Of a stretch of 64,000 bases of DNA, positions 26,068 through 35,575 are shown piece after piece. The notes under the pieces are model-generated. The model was not told the DNA's origin and did no database searches. It saw only the letters and a program-made list of their open reading frames with translations. Source of the DNA: Caballeronia sordidicola (GTDB taxonomy: Bacteria; Pseudomonadota; Gammaproteobacteria; Burkholderiales; Burkholderiaceae); contig NZ_MTHB01000198.1 in the NCBI RefSeq assembly GCF_002220365.1, positions 31,667 to 95,666 on the forward strand, read 5' to 3'. A program made the translations under genes and the position numbers. How positions within the stretch are numbered: position 1 is the first letter of the stretch; every line of letters begins with the position of its first letter.

Positions 26068-26880
26068 ATGAAAACTTCAAAGCTGTTGATGACGCTTGGC
26101 GTAGTCGCGCTCAGTGTGTTCGCACGTTTGACGCCGGTCCACGCGGAAGCACTGGATGACATCGAAAAACGTGGTGTGCTGCGCGTGGCCGTACCGCAGG
26201 ACTTTGCGCCGTTCGGATCGGTCGGTCCGAGCATGCAACTGGAAGGGCTTGATATCGACGTGTCCGGGCTGCTTGCGAAAAAACTCGGCGCCAAGCTGGA
26301 ACTGGTGCCCGTCACGAGCGCAAACCGCATTCCGTACCTCCAGACGAACAAGGTCGACCTGGTCATCTCAACCCTTGGCCGCGATGCGGAGCGCGACAAG
26401 GTCATCGACTTCTCGCAGTCATATTCGCCTTATAACAATAGCGTGTACGGTCCCGCGAATATGAAAATTGACGGCCCGGCGGACATGGCCGGGAAGACGG
26501 TGGGTGTCGCTCGCGGTACCTTCGAAGACCTGATGCTGACGAAAAGCGTGCCGCCGTCCACCACCATCAAGCGCTTCGAGGACAACAGCGGCATGATCTC
26601 CGCCTACCTCGCGGGTCAGGTGCCGCTGGTGGGCACGGGCGACTTCGTGGCTAACAAGATTGCCGCGACCTTGCCCGCGTCGGCGCCGACTAAACCCGCG
26701 CTCAAGTATGTGATTCATGAGTCGGCATGTCATGTCGGGCTGAACAAGAACGAGCCGAAGCTGATGGCAAAGGTCGATGCAATCCTGACTGAAGCGAAGA
26801 AAGACGGCGAGTTGAACGGTATCGTGGAGAAGTGGCTGCATGTGCCATTGCCGCAAAAGATGGCGCAGAGTACCGATTGA
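26068..26880 (+). CDS. periplasmic amino-acid-type ABC substrate-binding protein
   Basis: A 270-residue family 3 solute-binding protein. A signal peptide ('LLMTLGVVALSVFA', cleavage after 'VHAEA') is followed by 'IEKRGVLRVAVPQDFAPFGS', 'GLDIDVSGLLAKKLGAKLEL' and 'NKVDLVISTLGRDAERDKVI', the typical lobes of polar amino-acid or opine receptors. No permease or ATPase gene is adjacent, so it is an orphan or serves a transporter encoded elsewhere. The ATG at 26068 directly precedes the signal peptide. A RidA-type gene follows 105 bp downstream on the same strand. Confidence 0.87.
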   Translation: MKTSKLLMTLGVVALSVFARLTPVHAEALDDIEKRGVLRVAVPQDFAPFGSVGPSMQLEGLDIDVSGLLAKKLGAKLELVPVTSANRIPYLQTNKVDLVISTLGRDAERDKVIDFSQSYSPYNNSVYGPANMKIDGPADMAGKTVGVARGTFEDLMLTKSVPPSTTIKRFEDNSGMISAYLAGQVPLVGTGDFVANKIAATLPASAPTKPALKYVIHESACHVGLNKNEPKLMAKVDAILTEAKKDGELNGIVEKWLHVPLPQKMAQSTD

Positions 26881-26985
26881 GCTTGTTGCGGACCTGGCCT
26901 TGACCGGCAGGTTGCCAAGCGCCGGACATCACGCGGAAATGAAAGAACGGACATACTTGCTCTTTCTCACGAACGTTTGGTTGCC

Positions 26986-27447
26986 ATGGACAACGACATT
27001 CAAAACCGCCTCACGCAGCTTGGCCTCCAATTGCCTGCACCAATCAATCCGCTCGGATCCTACCGGACCACGGTGACCTTCGGCGACCAGCTCTTCGTCT
27101 CGGGCCTTGGGCCTTTCAAGGACGGCAAGCCGGTAGTGGGAATCGTGGGAACCGACCTCTCGATCGCTGACGCGCAGGAGGCGGCGCAGCGGACCATGCT
27201 GCTGATTCTTGCTTGTGTGGAAGAGGCGTGCGGGCTGGAGAATATCGAGCGTTGCGCGCGCCTGACCGTTTATGTTCGCGCGGAGAGCGGCTTCACGGCG
27301 CACCCGAAGGTGGCGGATGGTGCGAGTGATTTGCTGCTTGCGCTGTTTGGTCCAGACCGGTTGCCTGCGCGGAGTGCCATCGGCGTTTTTACCTTGCCAA
27401 TGGGCATTCCCGTGGAAATCGACAGCGTGTTTCAGCTCAAGCGATAA
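26986..27447 (+). CDS. RidA/YjgF family protein
   Basis: A 153-residue RidA-like protein: 'RTTVTFGDQLFVSGLGPFKD', 'AAQRTMLLILACVEEACGLE' and 'ARSAIGVFTLPMGIPVEIDS' with the conserved Arg. It is distinct from but related to the RidA at 19039. It lies 105 bp after the binding-protein gene and may be cotranscribed, suggesting use of an imported amine or amino acid (inference). The ATG at 26986 is preferred over a TTG at 26977. Confidence 0.87.
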   Translation: MDNDIQNRLTQLGLQLPAPINPLGSYRTTVTFGDQLFVSGLGPFKDGKPVVGIVGTDLSIADAQEAAQRTMLLILACVEEACGLENIERCARLTVYVRAESGFTAHPKVADGASDLLLALFGPDRLPARSAIGVFTLPMGIPVEIDSVFQLKR

Positions 27448-27558
27448 CACCGACAGCTTAGTTCGTTCGCACCCGGGTTGGGGTTAAAGGGCGGTTCTGG
27501 TCGAGCTAACAGCATCAAGCCGACCAGCTACACCCACTCCCCGCGCCAGCCAACGTCA

Positions 27559-29160
27559 TCAAATAGACTTCTGAAACGGCGCTCCGGAATGCTCGCGCAG
27601 CTCATTAAAAACGATCTTCGGCCAAGCCTTCTTCGCGACATCGATTTCCGATACATGCGAAGCGAGATACGTCGGCGCATTCGACGCATCCAGTGCAATG
27701 CGGGCCGAATAGGCATCGGTAAAGCGGCGCAATTCAGCGGCGTCGTCGCACGTAACCCATCGCGACATGCGATACCGCGCCGGCATGATCCGCACATCGA
27801 CTTTATATTCCGCCGATAACCGGTGCGACACCACTTCAAACTGAAGCTGCCCGACAGCGCCCAGAATGGTCGACCCACCCAGTACCGGACGGAAGACCTG
27901 GATCGCGCCTTCATCGCCGAGTTGCCGCAGCGCTTCACCAAGCTGCTTGGCCCGGATCGGATCGACCACTTCCACCGTCTGGAAGATTTCCGGTGCGAAG
28001 AACGGCAAGCCGACGAACTGCAACAGTTCGCCTTCAGTCAACGTATCGCCGAGGCTCAGCGTGCCATGATTCGGAATGCCGATGATATCGCCCGGGAATG
28101 CTTCACTCACCGTCTCACGGCGTTGCGACAGGAACGTCACCACGTTATTCGCACGGAATGTCTTGTTGGTACGCGTTACTTTCAGCGCCATGCCGCGCTC
28201 GAAATGTCCCGAGCACACGCGAATAAACGCCACGCGGTCGCGGTGCGCCAGATCCATGTTCGCCTGCACCTTGAACACCACGCCGGTAAAACGCGGCTCC
28301 TCCGGCAGCACCGGACGTTGCACGGACATGCGCATGGACGGCGGCGGCGCGAGCTCGACGAGTGCGTCGAGAATCTCTTTCACGCCGAAGTTGTTGATCG
28401 CCGATCCAAACAACACCGGCGACTGTTCGCCTGCCAGAAACGCAGCGCGATCAAACGCGGGCGTGGCGCCGGTGATCAAGTCGATTTCTTCTTTCGCACG
28501 CGCCCAGCTCGGGCCGAAACGACGCTCGCCGTCGGCGTCGTCGAGCGCACGCACGGTTTCCACCGCGCCGCCAGCGGTATCTTGACCAGCGCGGAATACT
28601 CGCACCTGATCGTGCGCGATGTCGTAGACGCCCTGGAATTCCTTGCCCATGCCAATAGGCCAGGTGAACGGCACAGCCGCCACGCCCAGGTGCTGTTCAA
28701 TTTCATCAAGCAAATCGAGCGGTTGACGCACTTCCCGGTCGAGCTTGTTGATGAACGTGAGGATTGGCGTACGGCGGCTGCGGCAGACTTCGAGCAGCTT
28801 GAGCGTCTGCGCTTCAACGCCGTTGGCGCCGTCGATCACCATCACGGCGGCATCCACCGCCGTCAGCACGCGATACGTATCTTCGGAGAAGTCTTCGTGT
28901 CCTGGCGTATCGAGCAGGTTGATGACGCAATCGCCGTATTCGAACTGCATGACCGAGCTCGCGACCGAAATGCCGCGCTGCTTTTCGATTTCCATCCAGT
29001 CCGAGGTCGCATAGCGGCTGCTCTTGCGCCCCTTCACGGTGCCTGCAATCTGGATCGCGCCCGAAAACAGCAGCAGTTTTTCGGTCAGCGTGGTCTTGCC
29101 CGCGTCAGGGTGGGAAATGACCGCGAAGGTGCGGCGCCGTTTGAGTTCGGAGAGTGACAT
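27559..29160 (-). CDS. prfC: peptide chain release factor 3
   Basis: A 533-residue GTPase, near the usual 529. It recycles RF1/RF2 from the ribosome after termination. G1 is 'SHPDAGKTTLTE' near residue 20, followed by 'KGRKSSRYATSDWMEIEKQR', which is diagnostic for RF3; G3 is 'LDTPGHEDFSEDTYR' and G4 is 'FINKLDR'. The C-terminal part 'VGQLQFEVVSHRLSAEYKVD' is present. ATG 29160 is chosen because it begins the conserved N-terminus. Its own promoter must lie in 29161-29310, after the upstream gene's terminator. Confidence 0.96.
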   Translation of the reverse strand: MSLSELKRRRTFAVISHPDAGKTTLTEKLLLFSGAIQIAGTVKGRKSSRYATSDWMEIEKQRGISVASSVMQFEYGDCVINLLDTPGHEDFSEDTYRVLTAVDAAVMVIDGANGVEAQTLKLLEVCRSRRTPILTFINKLDREVRQPLDLLDEIEQHLGVAAVPFTWPIGMGKEFQGVYDIAHDQVRVFRAGQDTAGGAVETVRALDDADGERRFGPSWARAKEEIDLITGATPAFDRAAFLAGEQSPVLFGSAINNFGVKEILDALVELAPPPSMRMSVQRPVLPEEPRFTGVVFKVQANMDLAHRDRVAFIRVCSGHFERGMALKVTRTNKTFRANNVVTFLSQRRETVSEAFPGDIIGIPNHGTLSLGDTLTEGELLQFVGLPFFAPEIFQTVEVVDPIRAKQLGEALRQLGDEGAIQVFRPVLGGSTILGAVGQLQFEVVSHRLSAEYKVDVRIMPARYRMSRWVTCDDAAELRRFTDAYSARIALDASNAPTYLASHVSEIDVAKKAWPKIVFNELREHSGAPFQKSI

Positions 29161-29311
29161 CAGTACTGGAAAGAGCTGTGGGGTTAAGCATTCGGGCGGT
29201 GGGTGGCCCGAAAAATGGCCCGAAAAAGCCGCGTGGTGTGGATGATACACGAGGGGGGGTGTGCTCGTGCCGGGGACGGCTTGCCAGTACAAACCAAACG
29301 GAAACGAAAAA

Positions 29312-29332
29312 AGCCCCGGTTGGATCGGGGCT
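29312..29332 (-). terminator. Rho-independent terminator after the His-rich exported peptide gene
   Basis: On the minus strand AGCCCCG and CGGGGCT form a 7-bp stem around a 7-nt loop, followed by TTTTTT. It lies about 45 bp past the stop of the gene at 29378-29596 and before prfC, so the two genes are separate transcription units. Confidence 0.85.
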
Positions 29333-29377
29333 CTTCTCGAAAACGCTACAACTTAAAGCTGATAAAGCTCAACAAGC

Positions 29378-29596
29378 TTAGGGCTTGGCTGCCGACGACG
29401 GGATTGCCGTAGCCGATGCTGCGTGCTTGTGATGCTTCTTGTGATGATGCTTCTTGTGCGTGGCGCTAGCCGGTGCTGCATCGGCAGCCGTCGCAGCCGG
29501 AGCAACGGCAGGTGCCGGAGCCGGTGCCGAAGCTTGTGCGAATGCGCCAGCGGAGAACAAAGCGACGAGCGTCGCGGCAACGAGTTGCTTTTTCAT
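29378..29596 (-). CDS. small exported Ala-rich, His/Lys-rich protein
   Basis: A 72-residue protein. The signal peptide 'KKQLVAATLVALFSAGAFAQ' ends at an A-F-A-Q site. The mature part is low-complexity Ala/Pro followed by 'HKKHHHKKHHKHAAS', with eight His and several Lys. Such peptides are common as small periplasmic proteins of unknown function in Burkholderia; the His cluster could bind Zn, Ni or Cu, or acidic surfaces (inference). It has its own terminator. ATG 29596 is the only start that gives the signal peptide. Confidence 0.75.
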   Translation of the reverse strand: MKKQLVAATLVALFSAGAFAQASAPAPAPAVAPAATAADAAPASATHKKHHHKKHHKHAASATAIPSSAAKP

Positions 29597-29875
29597 GGCA
29601 ATGAGATCCTTGAGGTTGATGTCGAGGTTGATATCGACAACGCGGCGACGACGTCGCGTGTACCCGTTTAACGCCTCACTCGCGAAGTGTGTTGACACGA
29701 ACTCAAAGAAAAACTGAGCGCAGCCACACAATTTTCCCGTGCAAAGAATTCCTTCGGTTAGCGCACAAAGTGGCACCCTGTCCCCCGTTTATGTCGCTGC
29801 ATGAAATCAGCCGTCAACACATAACGTTGTTTAACAATTGAGGGTGCCGTCGACTCGATCCGCGTTTCACAGCCT

Positions 29876-31123
29876 TCAAACCGGCGAGGTCGAATCTGCA
29901 TCGGCGACGGCTACGGGCGTCTCGATCCTGCCTCGCTGCCCGAGCCAGATCCATACCATTCCTGCGAGCAGTGCGCAGACGGCCATCACACCGCTCATCG
30001 AAAAAATGCCGAGTACAGGAAACAGCAGCGCAACGATTGAACTCGACGCCGCCCCGCACAGCATCTGTATAGATGTCAGCAGGCCGCCCGCCACGCCCGC
30101 CAACGCCGGAATGGGATCGAGCGCGCCGCGTGCGGCACTGGGCGCCGCGAGCCCGAAGCAAAAAGTGCTCGCCACGAGCAAGGGCATGATGGTGAGCAAC
30201 GAAGCCTGATGCAACACGCTGAGCGCAATCAACCCGAGGGTCGCGGCGAGCGTCGTGCAAATAGCGGTGGCGAGAATGCGCCGCGATTCGAAACCGCGCG
30301 CGGCTATCAATCCGTTGAGCGTTGCACCCGCGACAATACCCGCGCCGGTCATCGCGAACATAGCGGCATAGATGATCGGCCGGACATGCAGGACGTGCAG
30401 CAGCACGAGCGGCGAACCCGCCACGTACGCGAACATCCAGCCGAACCCGAAACCGTTGATAAGAATATGCCCCAGCACCACGCGATGTGTCAGCGCGTGC
30501 CGATATCCATCGCGCAGCCCGGACACGGCGAAGCTGCCGCTGCGCTGCGGCGCCGATTCCGTGAGGCCGGCCCACGTGGCAAGCGCGGCCAGCAGTCCGC
30601 AGACCGCCATGACGCCGTATATCCCGCGCCATTCAATCGCCGCCAGCAATCCAACGCCAATAGAGGGCGCAACAATCGGCGCGACGTTCGCGACCACGGT
30701 GATGGCCGCGAGCCGGTGCTGCATCGCGTTGCCTTCGAACAGGTCGCGGACGATCGCCAGCGCCACGGTCATCCCCGCGCCCGCCCCAATGCCCTGCACG
30801 AGTCGCGCGCCCAGCAATACGGCGATGCCCGGCGCCAGCGCCGAAACAATCCCACCCACGGTGAACAATGCAAGGCCGAGCAGCAGCGTAGGCTTGCGGC
30901 CCCGTGCGTCCGACAGTGGGCCGTAGACGATCGGGCCAACCGCGAAACCCGCCATGAAGAGACTCAGCGTAAGCCCGGCCTGACTCGCGCTCGCGTGCAA
31001 CGTGTTTGCAATATTGCCAAGCGCGGGCAACGCCATATCAATGGAAATGGGCGGCAATGCAGCCAGCGCGCCCAGGAAAACAGCGAACAGGACCGATTGC
31101 GGCGCGAGTCGCCAGCGTTGCAT
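29876..31123 (-). CDS. Bcr/CflA-type MFS multidrug efflux transporter
   Basis: A 415-residue protein with about 12 hydrophobic segments. The start 'FLGALAALPPISIDMALPAL' resembles Bcr/CflA proteins; motif A is 'GPLSDARGRKPTLLLGLALF', and 'ARLVQGIGAGAGMTVALAIV' follows. It exports drugs or dipeptides by proton antiport. Its start lies 4 bp after the stop of the quinone oxidoreductase gene, so both are in one operon, probably controlled by the divergent LysR. Confidence 0.9.
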   Translation of the reverse strand: MQRWRLAPQSVLFAVFLGALAALPPISIDMALPALGNIANTLHASASQAGLTLSLFMAGFAVGPIVYGPLSDARGRKPTLLLGLALFTVGGIVSALAPGIAVLLGARLVQGIGAGAGMTVALAIVRDLFEGNAMQHRLAAITVVANVAPIVAPSIGVGLLAAIEWRGIYGVMAVCGLLAALATWAGLTESAPQRSGSFAVSGLRDGYRHALTHRVVLGHILINGFGFGWMFAYVAGSPLVLLHVLHVRPIIYAAMFAMTGAGIVAGATLNGLIAARGFESRRILATAICTTLAATLGLIALSVLHQASLLTIMPLLVASTFCFGLAAPSAARGALDPIPALAGVAGGLLTSIQMLCGAASSSIVALLFPVLGIFSMSGVMAVCALLAGMVWIWLGQRGRIETPVAVADADSTSPV

Positions 31124-31127
31124 CGCG

Positions 31128-32093
31128 TCAGCTCCGCTTTGCTTGCGGTGTCAGCACCACGCGGCCTTTCGTCCCCTCCGCCACTGCCCGGTAGGCGGCT
31201 TGCGCATCCTCCAGCGCGAAGGTTTGCGCGATGACCGGCGGTTTGTAGCTGCCGTCTTCGAAGCCGGGACGCAGCGCTTCCAGCATCTGCGCGGACGCGA
31301 CCAGATCGCGCTTCAATGTATCGATGCCAATCAGGCGGCTCTCGTTGTGATAGAAATCCGCGAGGTTGAAGCTGACTTCGCGACGATCCGACGCCGATAT
31401 CTCCACCAGCCGTCCGCCTACCTTCAGCATGTGCAAGGCCGTTTCGAACATTGATCCGCCGACGGTATCGAATACGACAGCCGCGCCGCCGTTTGTCGCT
31501 TCACGAATGCGTGCGATGGCATCGGGGGCTTGCGAGTCCACCATTGCATCGACGTAGGGACTCGTCACGGTTGCCCCGCGCGCCACGCCCACCACTTTCG
31601 CGCCGATACGTCTCGCGATCTGCGACGCCGCCCCGCCCACGCCGCCCAGCCCGATGATCACGATGCTCTCGCCAGCCTGCAACTGGGCGGCTTCCACCAC
31701 GGCGCACCACGCGGTGATGAAATTCACGCCGATCGCCGATGCCTCCTCGAACGTCAGATTGACCGGCTTGCGACGCAGGCTCGCAACGGGCACCACGACC
31801 TGTTCGGCATGCGTGCCGTCTCGCGTGAAACCCGCATCGCCGCCCGATCCCCACACCTGAGCGCCCAGCCACTCGGCGGGACCGGCGATGACCACGCCCG
31901 AATAGTCGCGCCCGGGCGTACGCGGCAGCGTCGTCTGGCTCATGCGCCCTTGCACGTTCTTTACGTCGCTCGGATTGATCGATGCCGCGAAGATCTGTAC
32001 GACGGCTTCATTACCGGTCGGCGCAGGCACAGGCAAATCGCTGGTGAAAAGAACCGACGGATCGCCGTGTTGGTTGAAGCGCAGTGCTTTCAT
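31128..32093 (-). CDS. zinc-independent NADPH:quinone reductase-like MDR oxidoreductase
   Basis: A 321-residue medium-chain dehydrogenase. An N-terminal GroES-like domain ('EAVVQIFAASINPSDVKNVQ') precedes the cofactor domain ('IVIIGLGGVGGAASQIARRI' near residue 152) and 'AVVFDTVGGSMFETALHML'. The catalytic zinc ligands of alcohol dehydrogenases are absent, as in quinone reductases. It would reduce quinones or enals with NADPH. Upstream of the Bcr/CflA gene (4-bp gap) and divergent from a LysR gene. Confidence 0.87.
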   Translation of the reverse strand: MKALRFNQHGDPSVLFTSDLPVPAPTGNEAVVQIFAASINPSDVKNVQGRMSQTTLPRTPGRDYSGVVIAGPAEWLGAQVWGSGGDAGFTRDGTHAEQVVVPVASLRRKPVNLTFEEASAIGVNFITAWCAVVEAAQLQAGESIVIIGLGGVGGAASQIARRIGAKVVGVARGATVTSPYVDAMVDSQAPDAIARIREATNGGAAVVFDTVGGSMFETALHMLKVGGRLVEISASDRREVSFNLADFYHNESRLIGIDTLKRDLVASAQMLEALRPGFEDGSYKPPVIAQTFALEDAQAAYRAVAEGTKGRVVLTPQAKRS

Positions 32094-32213
32094 GATGATT
32101 TCTCCGTTGTCATGTCCGCATTATTGCCGCGCCCGCCCGTGGCGAAAAGGCATCCGTCCGCATAGAATCGTTGCATTAGGTGGAAAGATGAAGTGAAAAG
32201 ATGGACCTGATCG

Positions 32214-33149
32214 ATGCCCGATGAAATCAACGACCTGCGCCTGTTCGCGCAGATGGTGGACGCCGGCAGCCTCTCGGCGGCGGCACGCCGAACCGACGGA
32301 TCGACCGCCGCCATGAGCCGGCGGCTGGCTGCGCTGGAAAAGCGTTTGGGCGTGCGCCTCGTCACGCGGACGTCGCGGCGCTTCGACCTGACGGTGGAAG
32401 GAGCACTGTTTCATGAGCGCGCAGTCGCCATCCTGCACGCGGTGGACGACGCCGAGGCCGAGATCAGCGCTCAGGCGCGCGTGCCGCAGGGTTTGTTGTG
32501 CATCGGCGCGCCGTCGGAGATTGGGCGCAAGCAGATTGCGCCGCTGATCGAAGCATTCTCGGACCGGTATCCAGAGGTCGAGGTGCGGCTGGTGCTGTCC
32601 GATATCGGACTGGATGTGATCGACGACAATCTCGACGTGGCGTTGCGCATCGGCTTGCCTGCGGATACCGGCGTGATCGCGAAGAAACTATTGTCAAGCC
32701 GACGCATTGTGTGCGCGGCGCCAGCGTATCTGGCGCGGCACGGCACGCCGCAAACGCTCACCGATCTTGCCGTGCACGATTGCCTGCGGCTCGTGCGCGG
32801 GCAGCGCGTATTCGACAGATGGTTATTCGCGGAAGACGGCAGGCGCCGTGAGATTCAGGTGCGCGGCACGCTTTCGACCGCGAGCGGCGAAGTGCTCCAC
32901 GACTGGGCGCTCAAAGGCCGCGGCCTTGCGCTGAAGGCGCTGTGGGATATAGAAAGCGATTTGAGCGCGGGCAAGCTGATTGAGTGCCTTGCGCCCTATC
33001 ACTGCGATGAAATCGAGTTATATGCGGTATTTGCGAACCGGCGACATTTGTCGCCGCGAGTGCGGGTCTTTCTTGATTTCGTACAAGAAGCACTCGGCGA
33101 GGCAGCACTTGACCAGAAGCGTTCGGCTACAAAGATAAGCACGCTTTAG
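32214..33149 (+). CDS. LysR-family transcriptional regulator
   Basis: A 311-residue LysR protein. The winged helix-turn-helix near residues 1-60 reads 'EINDLRLFAQMVDAGSLSAA' and 'AMSRRLAALEKRLGVRLVTR'; an effector-binding domain follows ('GLLCIGAPSEIGRKQIAPLI', 'DVALRIGLPADTGVIAKKLL'). It is divergent from the quinone reductase-efflux operon across 120 bp, the classical arrangement for a LysR and its target. Effector unknown. Confidence 0.9.
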   Translation: MPDEINDLRLFAQMVDAGSLSAAARRTDGSTAAMSRRLAALEKRLGVRLVTRTSRRFDLTVEGALFHERAVAILHAVDDAEAEISAQARVPQGLLCIGAPSEIGRKQIAPLIEAFSDRYPEVEVRLVLSDIGLDVIDDNLDVALRIGLPADTGVIAKKLLSSRRIVCAAPAYLARHGTPQTLTDLAVHDCLRLVRGQRVFDRWLFAEDGRRREIQVRGTLSTASGEVLHDWALKGRGLALKALWDIESDLSAGKLIECLAPYHCDEIELYAVFANRRHLSPRVRVFLDFVQEALGEAALDQKRSATKISTL

Positions 33150-33177
33150 ACCTCAGCTGGAGTGCTTTCTGCGTATG

Positions 33178-33381
33178 TTAGCTGGAAGCCAGCGGCATCC
33201 ACGGGTCATTGCCGGTCGCCGGATACATGAGCGAAACCTCTTTGCTCACGCGAACGATTTCATGGATGTTATCCCTGAAGTTCGGGCTCTTTTCATAGCT
33301 GATAAAGCCAGCGTCCGCAACGGCGGACATGGTCAGCAACGCGAAAGCGATGCGCTCGACAATCATAAAGCGGCGGGACAT
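33178..33381 (-). CDS. small hypothetical protein, possible membrane anchor
   Basis: A 67-residue protein with a hydrophobic N-terminal stretch ('FMIVERIAFALLTMSAVADA') that could be a signal or anchor, then a polar segment. AGGAAG lies 7-8 nt upstream of the ATG. No family recognised; function unknown. Confidence 0.45.
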   Translation of the reverse strand: MSRRFMIVERIAFALLTMSAVADAGFISYEKSPNFRDNIHEIVRVSKEVSLMYPATGNDPWMPLASS

Positions 33382-33610
33382 TTCCAAACTTCCTCGAGTC
33401 TCTCAATTTGGGAATTATAAGGGTTTTTACCTATCCTTGACCAGCCGAAATTGGGGCTGGTGACGGAAAACGACACCATGCGACGCACTGCTTAGGGAAA
33501 TATTGCCTCTTTTCATCACACGAAAAGCTGGCTTTAATTCGTCGCTGTATTGTCGATGTCTTATCGCTGCGTTGCCGTTGAACACGATTACGAAGGGGTA
33601 TTTACCGCTT

Positions 33611-34201
33611 ATGGCAATCGAAGCCGAGCACCGCGCCATGGAGCAATTCCCGCCAGAGGGCTTGAAAACGGAGCGTGTCGTGCTGCGTCCGGCCAACAGT
33701 CAATACACCGGCGCGCTGCTGATCTACCGGCTCGCCAATCGCGCGCACCTCGACCGTTGGGAGCCGTTGCGAGAAGACTCCTTCTTCACCATGCAAGCCG
33801 CGAACGAACGCATGGCATTGATGGAAAACGCGATGTCCGCCGGCACCGCGCTGCATCTGCTGATTTTCTCAAGCGAACGGCGCCATGTGCTGATTGGCGA
33901 CTGTCACTTTACGAACATCGTGCGGGGACCGCTCCAGGCATGTCATCTCGGCTATTCGATTGACCAGCGTTACGAGGGGCGCGGGTTGATGCACGAGGCG
34001 CTCGCTGCAGCGCTGGGCTTTATCTTCGATGCGTACCGGCTGCACCGTGTCATGGCGAGTTACCGGCCGGAGAACGATCGCAGCGGACGCCTGCTGGCCA
34101 GCCTCGGATTCGAGCATGAAGGGCTGGCCAAGGCGTATCTCAAGATCGACGGGCAATGGGCGGATCACGTGCTGACCTCGCTGGTGAATCCGAAAGATTG
34201 A
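33611..34201 (+). CDS. rimJ: GNAT-family acetyltransferase (RimJ type)
   Basis: A 196-residue acetyltransferase resembling RimJ, which acetylates the N-terminus of ribosomal protein S5. Visible are 'LKTERVVLRPANSQ', 'IGDCHFTNIVRGPLQACHLG', 'IDQRYEGRGLMHEALAAALG' (acetyl-CoA loop) and 'NDRSGRLLASLGFEHEGLAK'. The start at 33611 is chosen for an AAGGGG site about 8 nt upstream. The symbol follows the similarity pattern; relatives with other targets are hard to exclude. Confidence 0.75.
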   Translation: MAIEAEHRAMEQFPPEGLKTERVVLRPANSQYTGALLIYRLANRAHLDRWEPLREDSFFTMQAANERMALMENAMSAGTALHLLIFSSERRHVLIGDCHFTNIVRGPLQACHLGYSIDQRYEGRGLMHEALAAALGFIFDAYRLHRVMASYRPENDRSGRLLASLGFEHEGLAKAYLKIDGQWADHVLTSLVNPKD

Positions 34202-34430
34202 GTGGTCAGACGCGGCGCAGCGCCAGCTCCGTCGATCAGCTATGCCCAAATGCCCGTATCACGTCGCGCGCGCTCCGCGATCGGCCTGCTCGTGCTCATC
34301 GCGAGCATCGACCATGAAATCCGGCGCGATCGTAAGCCAATTCATCGGGGATACGGATAGCCTGGCAATCCCCGATCCGAAAGGTTTTTGTGGTGTGTCT
34401 ATCGACCATTATTTGTTTGTGCCATGTGAT

Positions 34431-35465
34431 TTACGCTGCTTCGTCGGATACCCGCACCAGCACCTTGCCGAAATTGCGGCCGTCGATCATGTCGATGAAC
34501 GCTTGCGGCGCGTTCTCCAACCCCACGGTGACATCCTCCAGATGCTTCACCTGACCCGCACGCAAAAAACCGCCGACATCGCGCAGGAAAGCGTCCCGAT
34601 ACTCAGGCAGGAACCCATAGTTGATATAACCGCGCACCGTCAGGCTGCGCGTCAGAATCGCGCGCATGGTCGAGGCAAGGCCATCATCGGCGTCAGCATT
34701 GTTGCCCGACGTTTGCGCCATCAATCCGCAGACGGGCACGCGGCCGTACTGATTGAGCAAAGGCAGCACAGCCTTCCACACCGCCCCGCCAATGTTCTCG
34801 AAATACACGTCGATACCCTTGGGACATGCATTCGCCAATTGATCGGCGAAGTCAGGCGTGCGATGGTCAATGGCGGCATCGAAGCCGAGTTCGTCCACCA
34901 CATAGCTGCACTTCTTCGCACCGCCGGCGATGCCCACGACCCGGGCGCCGGCGATCTTGCCGAGTTGACCCACGAGCGAGCCCACCGGGCCGCTTGCCGC
35001 ACCGACCACCACCGTCTCGCCGCTCTTCGGCTTGCCGATCGCCGCCATGCCGGCATATGCGGTGAAGCCCGGCATGCCAAGCACGCCGAGATAAGCGCGC
35101 GTTGCAATACCGTCTGCGGATAATGGGCTCAGGTCGCGGGCATCGGCTACCGCGTGGCTGACCCAGCCCGCGCTTACGAGTACCTGGGCGCCGGGCGGAA
35201 GTGTTGCGTCGTTTGATTCGATTACCGTCGCCACGCTCTCGCCCGGCATCGCCTCGCCGATCTGCGTGGGTTTCGCGTATGAACGCGCATCGTTCATGCG
35301 GCCGCGCATGTACGGATCGAGCGATAGATAATCGATGCGCAGCAGCACCTGGCCTTCGCCCGGCACGGGCATAGGCACTTCTTCGAGGCGGAAATCAGAG
35401 AGCGCGGCGCGGCCGCCGGCGGGACGCGAGGCCAACACGATTTGTCGAGCGGTAGCTGATGTCAT
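34431..35465 (-). CDS. NADP-dependent oxidoreductase (leukotriene B4 12-hydroxydehydrogenase/CurA type)
   Basis: A 344-residue MDR enzyme without zinc ligands. 'RIDYLSLDPYMRGRMNDARS' is the family hallmark, and the cofactor loop is 'TVVVGAASGPVGSLVGQLGK' with 'VVGIAGGAKKCSYVVDELGF' further on. Members reduce double bonds of alpha,beta-unsaturated carbonyls. ATG 35465 has GGAG a few nt upstream. It stands alone 110 bp downstream of the kinase gene. Confidence 0.9.
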   Translation of the reverse strand: MTSATARQIVLASRPAGGRAALSDFRLEEVPMPVPGEGQVLLRIDYLSLDPYMRGRMNDARSYAKPTQIGEAMPGESVATVIESNDATLPPGAQVLVSAGWVSHAVADARDLSPLSADGIATRAYLGVLGMPGFTAYAGMAAIGKPKSGETVVVGAASGPVGSLVGQLGKIAGARVVGIAGGAKKCSYVVDELGFDAAIDHRTPDFADQLANACPKGIDVYFENIGGAVWKAVLPLLNQYGRVPVCGLMAQTSGNNADADDGLASTMRAILTRSLTVRGYINYGFLPEYRDAFLRDVGGFLRAGQVKHLEDVTVGLENAPQAFIDMIDGRNFGKVLVRVSDEAA

Positions 35466-35575
35466 GCGGTTTCTCCAGGATGCATCGTGGGGAAACTGAG
35501 CATATACGCGCTTGCGCAATCGCGCTTTGACGCACGGTTCGAAACGGATGATTCGCTTACATTCGCTTAATGTGT

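Noticed and set aside
27823..29157. 444-codon open frame on the plus strand
   Set aside because: It lies entirely antisense to prfC, which has clear GTPase motifs; the antisense translation is Arg/His-rich without any family pattern. High GC produces such frames.
30209..31234. 341-codon open frame on the plus strand
   Set aside because: Antisense to the Bcr/CflA transporter and quinone reductase end; Arg-rich shadow frame.
34242..35123. 293-codon open frame on the plus strand
   Set aside because: Mostly antisense to the NADP-dependent oxidoreductase, whose motifs are clear.
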